From the NCBI RefSeq assembly GCF_003946485.1, contig NZ_RHOJ01000010.1, positions 27,832-91,831 of the forward strand: a stretch of DNA of 64,000 nt, written 5' to 3'. Positions 8,334 through 16,325 of the stretch are shown here, one piece after another. The position numbers and the translations under genes are program-made. The notes below the pieces were generated by a model. That model saw nothing but the letters and a program-made list of their open reading frames with translations, did no database searches and was not told the DNA's origin. Numbering within the stretch: position 1 is the stretch's first letter; every line of letters starts with the position of its first letter. Origin of the DNA: Lacticaseibacillus jixianensis (lineage in GTDB: Bacteria; Bacillota; Bacilli; Lactobacillales; Lactobacillaceae).

Positions 8334-8748
8334 GGCTGCGTAGCACTGGCGCACTTAGCGGGATGGGTAGCCTAGCTCAGTGCATTGAAGCCGTTCTTTG
8401 GCTTCGAGGCGCTGGGCGTAGCTACCCACTCCCGCGTTGCCAGTGCGGAGCGCGACTACGAAGCCGCCCCGCTCTGCAGTCTAGTCGCGCTCCGGGTCTG
8501 CAACGGGGGAGCATCTAGCTACGCCTGCCGCCTCGGCGCCAAAGTGCGGTGCCAATGCGACAGGCTAGGCTAGCTGTCCCCCTAAGTGCGCAGACCCTCC
8601 GCAGCCTTGCCCCGCTTCGCAGCCTAGTCGCGCTCCGCGGGGCAGCGCCCGAGCGTCTAGCTACGCCCAAGGCCTCGCCGGCAAAAAGCGCCGGCAATGC
8701 CTTGGGCTAGGCTAGCCGTCGGGCTAAGTGCGCCCCGCTTCGCAGCCT
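8334..8748. repeat. CIP element cluster: one inverted and two direct copies
   Basis: Copy 1 (8334-8460) is in reverse orientation and starts on the base after the dnaB stop codon. Copies 2 (8482-8607) and 3 (8625-8748) are in forward orientation. Outer arms differ and match within each copy: GCACTGGC / GCCAGTGC, GGGTCTGC / GCAGACCC, GCGGGGC / GCCCCGC. Second helices are GCGGGA/TCCCGC-type, GGGGGA/TCCCCC and GCCCGA/TCGGGC. Copy 3 ends 5 nt before the ribosome binding site of the next gene. Confidence 0.85.
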
Positions 8749-8767
8749 TTTGAAAGGAGGTCTCGTC

Positions 8768-9922
8768 TTGGATGCAATTTTAATGAGTCTCATGACTGCC
8801 CTTAACGAGCAGCTGCTGATCAACGTTTATCAGCGTGACACGGATGATTTCTACACCGGTTACGTCAAGTCGCTGGGCAAGCAGCGCGTGCTCCTGGCGA
8901 CCTACAACGACGCCGGCATCGCCGACGGGGCCGTACTGATCGCCTTTTCTGCGATCGACCAAGTGGAGTTTGCCGGCGATGACCTGGTGGATATGTCGTT
9001 TCGCATGCGCGTGGCAGCCGAGGAGAACTTTGTCACCATGGCCGAGCCGACCCCGAAGCTTCATTTTGATTCGCGCAGCAGCCTGATCCACCAGCTGGCG
9101 GTGCAGGCCCAGCGGTCCGGCGAGGTCATTCTGGTCATTTTGGCCGACGACGATGCCTACCTGGAAGGCCAGGTCACGGCGGTGGCAGCCGATCGCATGA
9201 CGCTGTCGATTTTTAATAAGTTCAACTACACCGACGTGCGCTACATGCAGGCCGACTTCTCCGACGTGCTGGTCATCGAGTTCCAAGGCCTTGAGCTCCA
9301 CCTGGAAAGTGCGTTGGTACAAAAGCGCGACGACCTGCGTCACGTGGCCACGCAAATCGTGCAAAATGACGGCCAGCTCGGCCCCATCCTGACGGCCGCG
9401 CAGGCCAACAACACGCTGCTGGCGGCGATCCCCAAGGGCGGCGACGACCAGTTCTACGTCGGGACGGTCAAGGCCGTCAATGACACCGTGGCCGTCATGC
9501 GGCTCAAGGACATGGCCGGCCAGTTCGGGGGGTATGTGGCGGTGCGGCTGACCAGCCTGCAAAGCGTGACGCTGGCGTCAGACTACCTGCAGACCGTGCA
9601 GGCGTACAGCGATTGGATGACCGCCAACCATTTGGAAAAACAGCCGGTGCTGAATGCGGACCGCGAATTCGACAGCTCGGCGGACCTGTTTCGCAGCTTG
9701 ATCCAAGAGGCGGCCGCGTTTGAGCGGGTGGTGCGGGTGCGCACCAAGACGGACGATGAGCACCTCATGGGCGTGCCGACCGCGCCGGGGCCGGCGGGCT
9801 TTGAGATGAAGGTGCCCAGCGAGGACGAGCCGGTCGCCGTCACCTTTGACGACGTGCAGGAGATCGCGTTCGGGCACATCTACGCCTACCTGCAGGAAGC
9901 CCGCCTGCATTACGAACGGTAA
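8768..9922 (+). CDS. Unknown protein with four tandem beta-rich repeats
   Basis: 384 residues with a TTG start, chosen because AAAGGAGG lies 7 nt upstream; the reading frame upstream begins inside the ribosome site. The protein is built of about four related segments of ~85-95 residues. Each has the pattern hydrophobic strand, polar residues with D or E, a short strand with G-x-V, then V-L-L/M-T-L and a closing strand before I-x-x-V-x-F. Compare LLINVYQRDTDDFYTGYVKS, EVILVILADDDAYLEGQVTA, NNTLLAAIPKGGDDQFYVG and RVVRVRTKTDDEHLMGV. This looks like repeated small beta barrels (Sm/PRC-like), but that is inference. No signal peptide or membrane segment. A rho-independent terminator follows. Confidence 0.7.
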   Translation: MDAILMSLMTALNEQLLINVYQRDTDDFYTGYVKSLGKQRVLLATYNDAGIADGAVLIAFSAIDQVEFAGDDLVDMSFRMRVAAEENFVTMAEPTPKLHFDSRSSLIHQLAVQAQRSGEVILVILADDDAYLEGQVTAVAADRMTLSIFNKFNYTDVRYMQADFSDVLVIEFQGLELHLESALVQKRDDLRHVATQIVQNDGQLGPILTAAQANNTLLAAIPKGGDDQFYVGTVKAVNDTVAVMRLKDMAGQFGGYVAVRLTSLQSVTLASDYLQTVQAYSDWMTANHLEKQPVLNADREFDSSADLFRSLIQEAAAFERVVRVRTKTDDEHLMGVPTAPGPAGFEMKVPSEDEPVAVTFDDVQEIAFGHIYAYLQEARLHYER

Positions 9923-9947
9923 TTCGGCTATTTTTAAATAATGACTG

Positions 9948-9975
9948 ATCCGGACATAAATTGTTCGGATTTTTT
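9948..9975 (+). terminator. Rho-independent terminator upstream of purA
   Basis: Stem ATCCGGACA / TGTTCGGAT with a 5-nt loop and TTTTTT. Ends the dnaB-unknown gene unit. Confidence 0.8.
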
Positions 9976-10017
9976 GTTTGAATTTTTAAAATATAAAAAT
10001 AGCATTCGGCTTTTCGC

Positions 10018-10046
10018 TTGAAAGCCGCCGCCGTTGTTGTTATTAT
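10018..10046 (+). promoter_or_regulatory. purA promoter
   Basis: TTGAAA (10018-10023), 17-bp spacer, TATTAT (10041-10046), about 50 bp before purA. No PurBox was evident. Confidence 0.6.
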
Positions 10047-10098
10047 ACTGAGTGGCACTTAGTGGTTTTGACCAAGTGAAGATAAGGAGCGAGCAGTC

Positions 10099-11388
10099 AT
10101 GGGAACAGTTGTAGTTGTTGGCACGCAGTGGGGCGACGAGGGTAAAGGGAAGATCACCGACTTTCTCAGCCAGGGGGCAAAGATCATCGCCCGCTATCAA
10201 GGCGGAGACAACGCCGGGCACACGATCCACCAAGGCGGTCAGGTGTACAAGCTGCGGCTGATCCCCAGCGGTATCCTTTACCCACACCAGTTGTCGGTGA
10301 TCGGCAACGGCGTGGTGGTCAACCCGAAGAGTTTGGTCGAAGAGCTGGCCCGGCTGCGCGCGCAAGGCGTGGCAGGCGAGAATCTGCGCGTCTCCGACCG
10401 GGCGCAGGTCATCCTGCCGTACCACATCGCGCTGGATAAGCTGCAGGAAGCGGCCAAGGGCGCCGACAAGATCGGCACCACTAATCGCGGTATCGGCCCG
10501 GCTTACATGGACAAGGCCGCTCGCGTGGGCATCCGCATTGCGGACCTGCTCGATCGCGAGACCTTCGCGGAAAAGCTGCGCGCTAACCTGAACGAGAAGA
10601 ACCTGCTGTTCACCAAGATCTACGGCGCTGAGCCGATGAAGTTTGACGACATTTTCGAGGAATACTACGGCTACGGCCAGCAAATTAAGCAATACGTCAC
10701 CGACACCTCGGTCGTGCTGAACGACGCCATCGACAACGGCGAAAACGTCTTGTTTGAAGGGGCGCAGGGCACCATGCTTGACGTCGACCAGGGCACGTAC
10801 CCGTTCGTCACGTCCTCGAATCCGGCCGGCGGCGTCACCACCGGCTCCGGCGTCGGTGCGTCTAAGATCGATCGCGTGGTTGGCGTGGCCAAGGCCTACA
10901 CCTCACGCGTCGGCGACGGCCCGTTCCCGAGCGAACTGTTTGATGACGACGGCAGCTTCATTCGCGAGGCGGGCCACGAGTACGGCACCGTCACCGGCCG
11001 GCCGCGCCGCATTGGCTGGTTCGACGCCGTCGTGGTCAACCACGCCCGCCGCGTTGCCGGCGTCACGGACCTGGCGCTGAATTCGATCGACGTGCTGACG
11101 GGCCTGAAGACGGTGAAAATCTGCACCGCTTACGACCTGAACGGCGAGACCATCACGCGTTACCCGGCCTCTTTGAAGGAGCTGGCGGCCTGCAAGCCGG
11201 TCTACGAGGAGCTGCCAGGCTGGGATGAGGACATCACCGGCGCCAAGACGCTGGCAGACCTGCCGGTAAACGCGCGGAATTACGTGCAGCGCATCGTTGA
11301 GCTGACGCACGCGGACCTGTTGACCTTCTCCGTCGGCCCAGACCGCGAGCAGACCAACGTGCTTGCTGATATTTGGCAGAAGTTCTAA
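10099..11388 (+). CDS. purA: Adenylosuccinate synthetase
   Basis: 429 residues, the usual length. It starts [21 protein letters not shown], with the GTP/IMP loop WGDEGKGK at residues ~11-18. Further signatures are [24 protein letters not shown] and [20 protein letters not shown]. It joins IMP and aspartate using GTP, the first committed step from IMP to AMP. AAGGAGCG precedes ATG 10099. It is a single-gene unit with its own promoter and a strong terminator; guaB, the GMP-branch enzyme, is also in this window. Confidence 0.98.
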   Translation: MGTVVVVGTQWGDEGKGKITDFLSQGAKIIARYQGGDNAGHTIHQGGQVYKLRLIPSGILYPHQLSVIGNGVVVNPKSLVEELARLRAQGVAGENLRVSDRAQVILPYHIALDKLQEAAKGADKIGTTNRGIGPAYMDKAARVGIRIADLLDRETFAEKLRANLNEKNLLFTKIYGAEPMKFDDIFEEYYGYGQQIKQYVTDTSVVLNDAIDNGENVLFEGAQGTMLDVDQGTYPFVTSSNPAGGVTTGSGVGASKIDRVVGVAKAYTSRVGDGPFPSELFDDDGSFIREAGHEYGTVTGRPRRIGWFDAVVVNHARRVAGVTDLALNSIDVLTGLKTVKICTAYDLNGETITRYPASLKELAACKPVYEELPGWDEDITGAKTLADLPVNARNYVQRIVELTHADLLTFSVGPDREQTNVLADIWQKF

Positions 11389-11404
11389 GCGCGTTCAGAC
11401 AGTA

Positions 11405-11449
11405 AAATGACCCCGGTTCACATCACTTCGTGAGCCGGGGTCATTTTTT
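11405..11449. terminator. Bidirectional terminator between purA and the convergent membrane gene
   Basis: AAAATGACCCCGG / CCGGGGTCATTTTTT stem flanked by A and T runs, so it can serve purA (+) and the minus-strand gene ending at 11451. Confidence 0.9.
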
Positions 11450-11450
11450 G

Positions 11451-11741
11451 TTAGGCAAAGTGGGCGACTCCCCACAGGATCAGGATCGCCGCGCTGAAAA
11501 CGAGCCGCACTGCCAGGTGCGACCAGTGAATGTGGCCAAAGCGTTGACGACCCTGCGCGATCGCCGCGGCCACCAGCAAGGCCACGCCGACCGGCACCAG
11601 CCACGCTTGCCACAGGCCCAGCAGCAGGACGAGCGCGGCGGCCATGGTGAGGCCGTTAAGCCAGGGCAGGTGCTGCCAGTCGCTGATCGCGGCCAGCAGG
11701 GTGAGTGCCGCGTAAATGACGATGAGAACGTTGAGAATCAT
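11451..11741 (-). CDS. Small membrane protein (3-4 TM), unknown function
   Basis: 96 residues, almost entirely hydrophobic: helices near residues 1-20, 28-45, 48-65 and 75-95, with WQHLPWL and QGRQRFGHIHWSH as the polar turns. It resembles small integral membrane proteins seen widely in lactobacilli, with no known role. Start ATG 11741 follows AGGGGG by 8 nt; an upstream ATG at 11762 has no ribosome site. A strong bidirectional terminator lies directly after it. Confidence 0.65.
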   Translation of the reverse strand: MILNVLIVIYAALTLLAAISDWQHLPWLNGLTMAAALVLLLGLWQAWLVPVGVALLVAAAIAQGRQRFGHIHWSHLAVRLVFSAAILILWGVAHFA

Positions 11742-11884
11742 GGTAAGGTCCCCCTGAGACATGACGATAAGTTTGTCTCAGTTTATGCGTGATTGGGGGG
11801 GCATGTAAAGCGCTTTTTTGAGGGACAAGCATCATTTTAATGACAAAGATTGCCGTGAACCAGTTCCCGGTTGGGGGCGGCTGG

Positions 11885-13204
11885 TTACCAGGCCTTCTGG
11901 CTGCGGCGGTACAGGCCGTACCCCACGGCGCAGGTGAGCAGGTCGCTGACGGCCTGGGCCCAGACGATGCCGTCAAAGCCCAGCCACTGCGGCAGCAGCC
12001 ACAGGACTACGGCGAAGATCACGCCCTGGCGCGCGATGGCCATGATCAGGGCGCCGAGCGGCTGGCCCACCGACTGGAAGACAGTGGTGAACACGAGGAT
12101 CGCCCCGATGAATGGGGTGGTGATGAGCAGGGCCCGCATCATGAGGCCACCCATGCGCACGATCGCCGGTTGGTTCATGAACAGCGCCACGATTTGCGGC
12201 GCCAGTACCATCAGGACTGCGGCGGCCACAACGGCGTAACCGATCTCGACTTTAAAATCAAACCGCAGGATCGCGCCCAGCCGCTGGTGCGCCTTGGCGC
12301 CGAAGTTGTAGCCGATCAGCGGCTGGGCGCCGAAGGCAAAGCCGACCATGATCAGCATGACGATCATGTAGACTTTTTGCGCGATGCCCATGGCTGCCAC
12401 GGCGTTGGCCCCGTGCACCGCGAGTCGCTGGTTCAGCAGCATGGTGCCCAGGCTCTGCATGAAGTTGGTGAGGCTGGCGGGGATCCCGATCGCGAGGATC
12501 GCGCCCAGCGCCTGCCTGCTGGCTTTTGCCACGTGCGGTGCGATGCTGAGGTACTGCGCCTTGGTCTGGGTGAACCACAGGAGCAGCCCGGTGTTCAGCG
12601 CGTAGCCGAGCACATTGGCCAGGCCAACGCCGCTTGCTCCCCAGTGGAGCCCGAACAGAAAAATTGGGTCGAGCACAATGGTCAGCGCGGTGCCGGCCAA
12701 GGTCGCGATCATCGACTGTTTGGCCAGGCCTTCGGTGCGAATGATGTTGCCGGGCACCAGCGACACGATGATGAACACGGCGCCGCCTGCCAGCATGGTG
12801 TAAAACGCCCCGGCGTATTCGCGGGTGGCAGCCGTGGCGCCGAGAAGCGTGAGGATCGGCTGCTTGAACCCCAGCAGCAGTGCCGTGATCACCAACGACA
12901 AGGCGATCGCAGCGTAGAGGCAGAAGCTCGAGAGGGCCCGCACCTGGGCCCGCTGGCCCTTGCCCAGCAGGCGCGACAGCAGCGCCGAGCCGCCCAGACC
13001 GAAGATGTCCCCGACGGCAAGCATGAACGAGAACAGCGGGGCCCCCAGGGTGACACCAGCCACCAGGTCCGCGTTCCCCGTTTGCGCAACAAAAAACGTG
13101 TCCGCCAGATTGTAGACCATGCTGGCGACCATTCCTAATACAACTGGTAACGCAAGGTGCATGTAAGCTTTGGGCACAGGCGCTTCGGCAAATAAGTGAT
13201 CCAT
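11885..13204 (-). CDS. MATE-family multidrug efflux transporter
   Basis: 439 residues with 12 predicted membrane helices in two related halves, as in MATE (NorM/MepA) exporters. Typical stretches are LPVVLGMVASMVYNLADTFFV near the N terminus and IGIPASLTNFMQSLGTMLLN in the second half. These pumps exchange Na+ or H+ for cationic drugs. Start ATG 13204 is preceded by GGAGG at 5 nt; the longer reading to 13267 lacks a ribosome site. Monocistronic. The substrate cannot be inferred. Confidence 0.9.
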   Translation of the reverse strand: MDHLFAEAPVPKAYMHLALPVVLGMVASMVYNLADTFFVAQTGNADLVAGVTLGAPLFSFMLAVGDIFGLGGSALLSRLLGKGQRAQVRALSSFCLYAAIALSLVITALLLGFKQPILTLLGATAATREYAGAFYTMLAGGAVFIIVSLVPGNIIRTEGLAKQSMIATLAGTALTIVLDPIFLFGLHWGASGVGLANVLGYALNTGLLLWFTQTKAQYLSIAPHVAKASRQALGAILAIGIPASLTNFMQSLGTMLLNQRLAVHGANAVAAMGIAQKVYMIVMLIMVGFAFGAQPLIGYNFGAKAHQRLGAILRFDFKVEIGYAVVAAAVLMVLAPQIVALFMNQPAIVRMGGLMMRALLITTPFIGAILVFTTVFQSVGQPLGALIMAIARQGVIFAVVLWLLPQWLGFDGIVWAQAVSDLLTCAVGYGLYRRSQKAW

Positions 13205-13330
13205 GATTTCCTCCTGAACGCGCGGTTTGGCCGCGACGAAATTCGTCAATACCGGTCGCTCGTCCAAGGACTTGCCTGATCAACGCATCTTTTATCCTAG
13301 CATCATTTTTAACTAACCGCCAAGGCATAG

Positions 13331-13359
13331 AAAAAGCCTTCCCGGCAAATGGGGAAGGC
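13331..13359 (-). terminator. Terminator of the lipoprotein gene
   Basis: Minus strand GCCTTCCC / GGGAAGGC stem followed by TTTTTC, 35 bp after the lipoprotein stop. Confidence 0.75.
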
Positions 13360-13392
13360 GTGGCCGCTTGGGCACCAGTCTGGTGAGTTGCT

Positions 13393-13815
13393 CTAGTTGT
13401 TATCTTTAAGCTTGTCCCAGGTGCTGTTGATCTCGTCGGTCTTCTTTTGTTCCTGCTTGTGGAGCTTGATGGCACGGGCGTTCGCGTTGACCGTCAGCTT
13501 CTTGGTCACGCTCTTTTTGGCCTGCTTGTTTTCGTACTTCACGTTGACGACGTGCTTCTTGAACGCCTCGCCGACCATGAAGTCAACGTTGAACTTACCG
13601 CTCTTGGCCGGTTGCGTCACTGCCTTTTGGCCATCCACGTACAAAACGCCGTCGCCCTTGACGGTCCCCTTGACCGTGGCATTACCAGAGTCATCGCTGG
13701 TAACGGTGCTCTTGGTGAGGCTAAGGCTCAAGTCATTGCTCTTGCAGCCGCTCAGCCCGACGATCAGCAGCACCCCGGTCAACACAGCCAAAACTAAACG
13801 TAAACTCTTCTTCAT
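13393..13815 (-). CDS. Lipoprotein of unknown function
   Basis: 140 residues. Signal peptide KKSLRLVLAVLTGVLLIVG and lipobox LSGC (Cys ~24), so the mature part is membrane-anchored outside. The mature domain (LTKSTVTSDDSGNATVKGTVKG...VLYVDGQKAV) has the alternating pattern of a single beta-sandwich, followed by a Lys-rich charged tail ending KDNN. It is similar in style to lactobacillus Ig-like lipoproteins. Start ATG 13815 has AAAGGAG 7 nt upstream. Confidence 0.7.
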   Translation of the reverse strand: MKKSLRLVLAVLTGVLLIVGLSGCKSNDLSLSLTKSTVTSDDSGNATVKGTVKGDGVLYVDGQKAVTQPAKSGKFNVDFMVGEAFKKHVVNVKYENKQAKKSVTKKLTVNANARAIKLHKQEQKKTDEINSTWDKLKDNN

Positions 13816-14030
13816 CACAATTCTCCTTTATCCAAAAGTCCGAGGAGAATTATAGACTAATTGGCTGCGTGATACGTCGAATATGAAAGTCTTATAAGAG
13901 AGTATGAGGAAATATCCCGGGAATTCTCATAAAGTCGCGCGGTCCTCATGCAAATAATGGGCACTATTGTTGCCGTGGGGGGTGGCTGCGACTCACGCGA
14001 TCATGCCGCAGCCGCTAAGTCATTAGGCTG
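13816..14030. other. Non-coding stretch before the CIP tandem array
   Basis: About 215 bp upstream of the lipoprotein gene. It holds that gene's promoter region and a Noc-binding-site-like palindrome (13912-13925). Nothing else is supportable. Confidence 0.5.
13912..13925. promoter_or_regulatory. Candidate Noc binding site (NBS)
   Basis: ATATCCCGGGAATT matches the NBS core ATTTCCCGGGAAAT at 12 of 14 positions, with the two differences symmetrical. The noc gene is in this window. Only one such site was found here by eye. Confidence 0.4.
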
Positions 14031-14399
14031 TAATCGGGTTCCGGCTCGACAACGGGGGCGCATTTAGCTACGCCGCCCGCTTCACCTGCTGCGCAGGCAA
14101 AGCGGACAGCTAGGCTAACTGTCCCCCTAAGACCGTCGAGCCTACACACCTTGTAATCGGGTTCCGGCTCGACAACGGGGGCGCATTTAGCTACGCCGCC
14201 CGCTTCACCTGCTGCGCAGGCAAAGCGGACAGCTAGGCTAACTGTCCCCCTAAGACCGTCGAGCCTACACACCTTGTAATCGGGTTCCGGCTCGACAACG
14301 GGGGCGCATTTAGCTACGCCGCCCGCTTCACCTGCTGCGCAGGCAAAGCGGACAGCTAGGCTAACTGTCCCCCTAAGACTGTCGAGCCTACACACCTTG
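14031..14399 (+). repeat. CIP element tandem array, three near-identical 123-bp units
   Basis: Units start at 14031, 14154 and 14277 with a 123-bp period; I see one base change (gaccgtc to gactgtc) near the end of the third. Outer arms GGCTCGAC / GTCGAGCC, second helix GGGGGC/TCCCCC-like, apical stem GCTTCACCTGC / GCAGGCAAAGC. The near-identity shows recent tandem duplication. On the minus strand the array starts at the end of the T run of the sRNA terminator. Confidence 0.9.
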
Positions 14400-14400
14400 T

Positions 14401-14500
14401 AAAAAAAAGCCGCGATTCTCATCGCGACTTCTGTGATCCGGTGCGCCAGCCTTCTGAACGCTCTCGCGCCGACCGGGTTCCCGGATCGTGGTTTGGCACC
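14401..14500 (-). ncRNA. Candidate independent small RNA (~100 nt)
   Basis: Minus strand promoter TTGACA (14535-14530), 17 bp, GATACT (14512-14507); transcription should start near 14500. The RNA would fold with a closing stem CCGGTGCC / GGCGCACCGG enclosing hairpins GATCCGGG / CCCGGTC and CGC-GAGA-GCG. It ends in a terminator (CGCGAT / ATCGCG, then T8) at 14430-14401. No ORF of note lies within. It matches no RNA family I recognise. Confidence 0.55.
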
Positions 14501-14506
14501 GGAAGT

Positions 14507-14535
14507 AGTATCTCAAGTTTTAGCGGGCGTGTCAA
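14507..14535 (-). promoter_or_regulatory. Promoter of the small RNA at 14500-14401
   Basis: Perfect -35 TTGACA and -10 GATACT (4 of 6) with the optimal 17-bp spacing. Confidence 0.6.
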
Positions 14536-14617
14536 ATGGTTCTCATTCATTTATCCGGCAGTTAAGTCAGACTGCGTAATTGATCATAGGCAACTAGCCT
14601 CCGAGAGGGGGTGTTCC

Positions 14618-14634
14618 CATGGAGAAGATTCTCG
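14618..14634 (+). repeat. Direct repeat 1 (DR, toxin start region)
   Basis: CATGGAGAAGATTCTCG covers the toxin start codon. It recurs at 14747-14764 as CATGGATCAAGATTCTCG. In Fst systems such repeats let the antitoxin RNA pair with the toxin mRNA at its translation start. Confidence 0.65.
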
Positions 14635-14669
14635 ACCTATTCATTATGCCGCTGCTAGCTGCCATCTAA
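14619..14669 (+). CDS. Fst/Ldr-like type I toxin peptide (16 aa, possibly truncated)
   Basis: ATG 14619 opens MEKILDLFIMPLLAAI before a TAA. Fst-family toxins begin with a few polar residues and a hydrophobic helix containing P and small residues, but are usually ~30 aa with a charged tail. Here a stop codon comes where the helix should continue, and the +1 frame beyond it reads a polar tail (THAHRPQMS), so a frameshift is possible. A GAGAGGGGG ribosome site lies upstream inside a small stem (CCTC / GGGG). The start region is directly repeated at 14747-14764, where a convergent antisense RNA begins; this is the hallmark of par/Fst loci. Confidence 0.5.
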   Translation: MEKILDLFIMPLLAAI

Positions 14670-14700
14670 CCCACGCGCATCGGCCGCAAATGTCATAGCG

Positions 14701-14766
14701 AAAAAATGCCACTCCCTTGCTGCAAAGGGGGTGGCATTCGTGCTCTCATGGATCAAGATTCTCGGT
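14701..14766 (-). ncRNA. RNA II-like antitoxin RNA of the Fst-like locus
   Basis: Minus strand promoter TTGTCA (14801-14796), 17 bp, TAGAAT (14778-14773) predicts a start near 14766. The RNA runs about 66 nt to a terminator (TGCCACCCCC / GGGAGTGGCA, then T6) ending at 14701. Its first ~20 nt are complementary to DR 2 and therefore nearly to the toxin start region. About 65 nt is the size of the pAD1 RNA II. Boundaries are inferred. Confidence 0.6.
14747..14764 (+). repeat. Direct repeat 2 (antitoxin RNA 5' region)
   Basis: CATGGATCAAGATTCTCG; pairs with DR 1 at all but about two positions. Lies at the antitoxin RNA 5' end. Confidence 0.65.
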
Positions 14767-14772
14767 GTGCCT

Positions 14773-14801
14773 ATTCTATCATGGCCAGTGAATTCTGACA
14801 A
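14773..14801 (-). promoter_or_regulatory. Antitoxin RNA promoter
   Basis: TTGTCA-17-TAGAAT on the minus strand, each hexamer one mismatch from consensus. Confidence 0.65.
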
Positions 14802-14821
14802 TAAATGTTGGAGAGCCAAGT

Positions 14822-15090
14822 GTGCCCGGCTCCGCAGCCTTTAGTTGCGCTCCGGTCGGCAACGGGTGAGCATCTAGCTACGCTGAGGGCCTCGGCGCTA
14901 AAGACCAGCGCCAATGCCCTCAGCTAGGCTAGCTGTCACCCCAAGAGCGCCGACCTCCGCAGCCTGTAGTTGCGCTTCGCCGGGCAACGCGGGAGTGGCT
15001 AGCTACGCCCAGCGCCTCGAAGCCGAAGTGCGGCTTCAATGCGCTGGGCTAGGCTACCCATCCCGCTAAGAGCGCCCGGCTCCGCAGCCT
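14822..15090 (+). repeat. CIP element pair abutting the ddl stop codon
   Basis: An arm stub (14822-14840), then copy 1 (14842-14965; arms GGTCGGC / GCCGACC, second helix GGGTGA / TCACCC) and copy 2 (14966-15090; arms GCCGGGC / GCCCGGC, second helix GCGGGA / TCCCGC). Copy 2 ends on the base next to the ddl stop codon. Apical stems CTGAGGGC / GCCCTCAG and CCCAGCGC / GCGCTGGG are both fully complementary. Confidence 0.85.
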
Positions 15091-16149
15091 TTAATTATTC
15101 ATTCCGTCCTCGTAGATCTTGAGCTTGCCCTTGACGATGCTTTCGACCAGGTCTGGGTATGCGACGCCCTCTGCCTCCGCCTCTTGCGGGAGGAGGGAGA
15201 GCGGGGTCATGCCCGGCAGGTTATTGGCCTCGATGACCCAGACGCCAAAGTCGTTGGCGAAAAAGTCCACGCGGCCGTAGTTCTGCATGCCCAAGACGTT
15301 CATGGTCTGGACGGCGACGCGCTTCATTTCGGCGTGCACCGCCGGGTCGAGGTCGTCAGGCGGGGTGATGAAGTCAGTGTGGCCCGGCTGGAATTTGTGC
15401 TCGAAGTCGTACCAGCCGTCGTGCACCTTGATCTCAATGGCCGGGTAGGCGTGCCCGTTGACGACGCCGAGTGAGAACTCGCGGCCTTCAATGAAGTCTT
15501 CGACGATGGCCGAGTTATCAAAGCGGAAGACGTCTTCGAGCCCGCTTTCCAGCTCTTCATCGTTGTGCACGATGTGGGTCCCGACCGAGGAGCCGCCGGA
15601 CGTTGGCTTGAGCACGACTGGGTAGGCAAACGGTAGCTTGTGCCCCTTGGTGCCCTGGTCGCGGGTGATCTCGACGAACGCCGCGGTCTTAATGTTGTGG
15701 TACAGCATGATCTCCTTGGAGTAGACCTTGTTCATGGTGATGCCGGAGGCGGTCGAACCGCTACCGGTGTACTTGATGTTGTTCAGGTCAAGGACGGCCT
15801 GGACCTTGCCGTTTTCACCGTCGCCGCCGTGGAGGCCGAGAAAGACGATGTCTGCTTGCTTGCAGATGTCAAGGACGTTGGGACCAAACAGCGCAGTGTC
15901 TTCGCCGGGACGCAGCGCATTGATATCCTCATCGGTCAAGACCGCATCCGAGATGTTCAGATCCTGGGATGTGTTGGCGTCTTCAAACACCGATGAAGCC
16001 GGCTTGCCTTTCAGGTCGTAGCCGAGGAACAGGTCGATGAACGTCGCCTGGTGACCCTTGTCACGCAGCGCGTTGGTCAGTCGGTAGCCGCTGGAGAACG
16101 AGACGTTGCGCTCGGTGCTCCGGCCACCGGCCAATACGACAATTTTCAT
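15091..16149 (-). CDS. ddl: D-alanine--D-alanine ligase
   Basis: 352 residues. N-terminal [14 protein letters not shown], central [18 protein letters not shown], the ATP-grasp signature [30 protein letters not shown] and the C-terminal [16 protein letters not shown]. It makes the D-Ala-D-Ala dipeptide for peptidoglycan precursors. The residue before SVGTHIV-type motifs that separates D-Ala from D-Lac ligases was not resolved, so vancomycin phenotype is not predicted. GGGAGG lies 9 nt before the start; an extended -10 (TGC TACACT) is upstream. A CIP element follows the stop codon with no gap. Confidence 0.95.
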   Translation of the reverse strand: MKIVVLAGGRSTERNVSFSSGYRLTNALRDKGHQATFIDLFLGYDLKGKPASSVFEDANTSQDLNISDAVLTDEDINALRPGEDTALFGPNVLDICKQADIVFLGLHGGDGENGKVQAVLDLNNIKYTGSGSTASGITMNKVYSKEIMLYHNIKTAAFVEITRDQGTKGHKLPFAYPVVLKPTSGGSSVGTHIVHNDEELESGLEDVFRFDNSAIVEDFIEGREFSLGVVNGHAYPAIEIKVHDGWYDFEHKFQPGHTDFITPPDDLDPAVHAEMKRVAVQTMNVLGMQNYGRVDFFANDFGVWVIEANNLPGMTPLSLLPQEAEAEGVAYPDLVESIVKGKLKIYEDGMNN

Positions 16150-16325
16150 AGGTATGAAACCTCCCGATAGTTTTAGAACCCTAAGTGTAGCACAGGCGAA
16201 TCACAGAATAACAGAAAAGTAACCGCTTTCAACCAATTTTAACCTTTGATGCCGCTGCCGGCGATAGCCAAACCTAAGGCGTGCCCTGTATACTGAGGAA
16301 AACAAGTCAAAGGAGCAACCCTACA

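Noticed and set aside
11805..11822. cre site (GTAAAGCGCTTTTT) near 11.8 kb
   Set aside because: Four of ten fixed consensus positions fail and no suitable promoter is adjacent.
11840..13138. 432-codon plus-strand ORF opposite the MATE gene
   Set aside because: Composition is Asp/His/Gln/Arg-rich nonsense typical of the complement of a membrane protein gene in GC-rich DNA.
14031..14399. Possible CRISPR array (regular tandem repeats)
   Set aside because: Units of 123 bp are almost identical along their whole length with no unique spacers; they are tandem CIP elements.
14015..14422. Long ORF on the minus strand with three internal protein repeats
   Set aside because: The repeat peptides are a by-product of translating the CIP tandem array; there is no ribosome site and the signal is in base pairing.
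14430..14510. SRP (4.5S) RNA or a known riboswitch
   Set aside because: The conserved SRP loop (GGTCAGG..GGAAGCAGCC) and the known aptamer cores are absent; kept as an unassigned sRNA.
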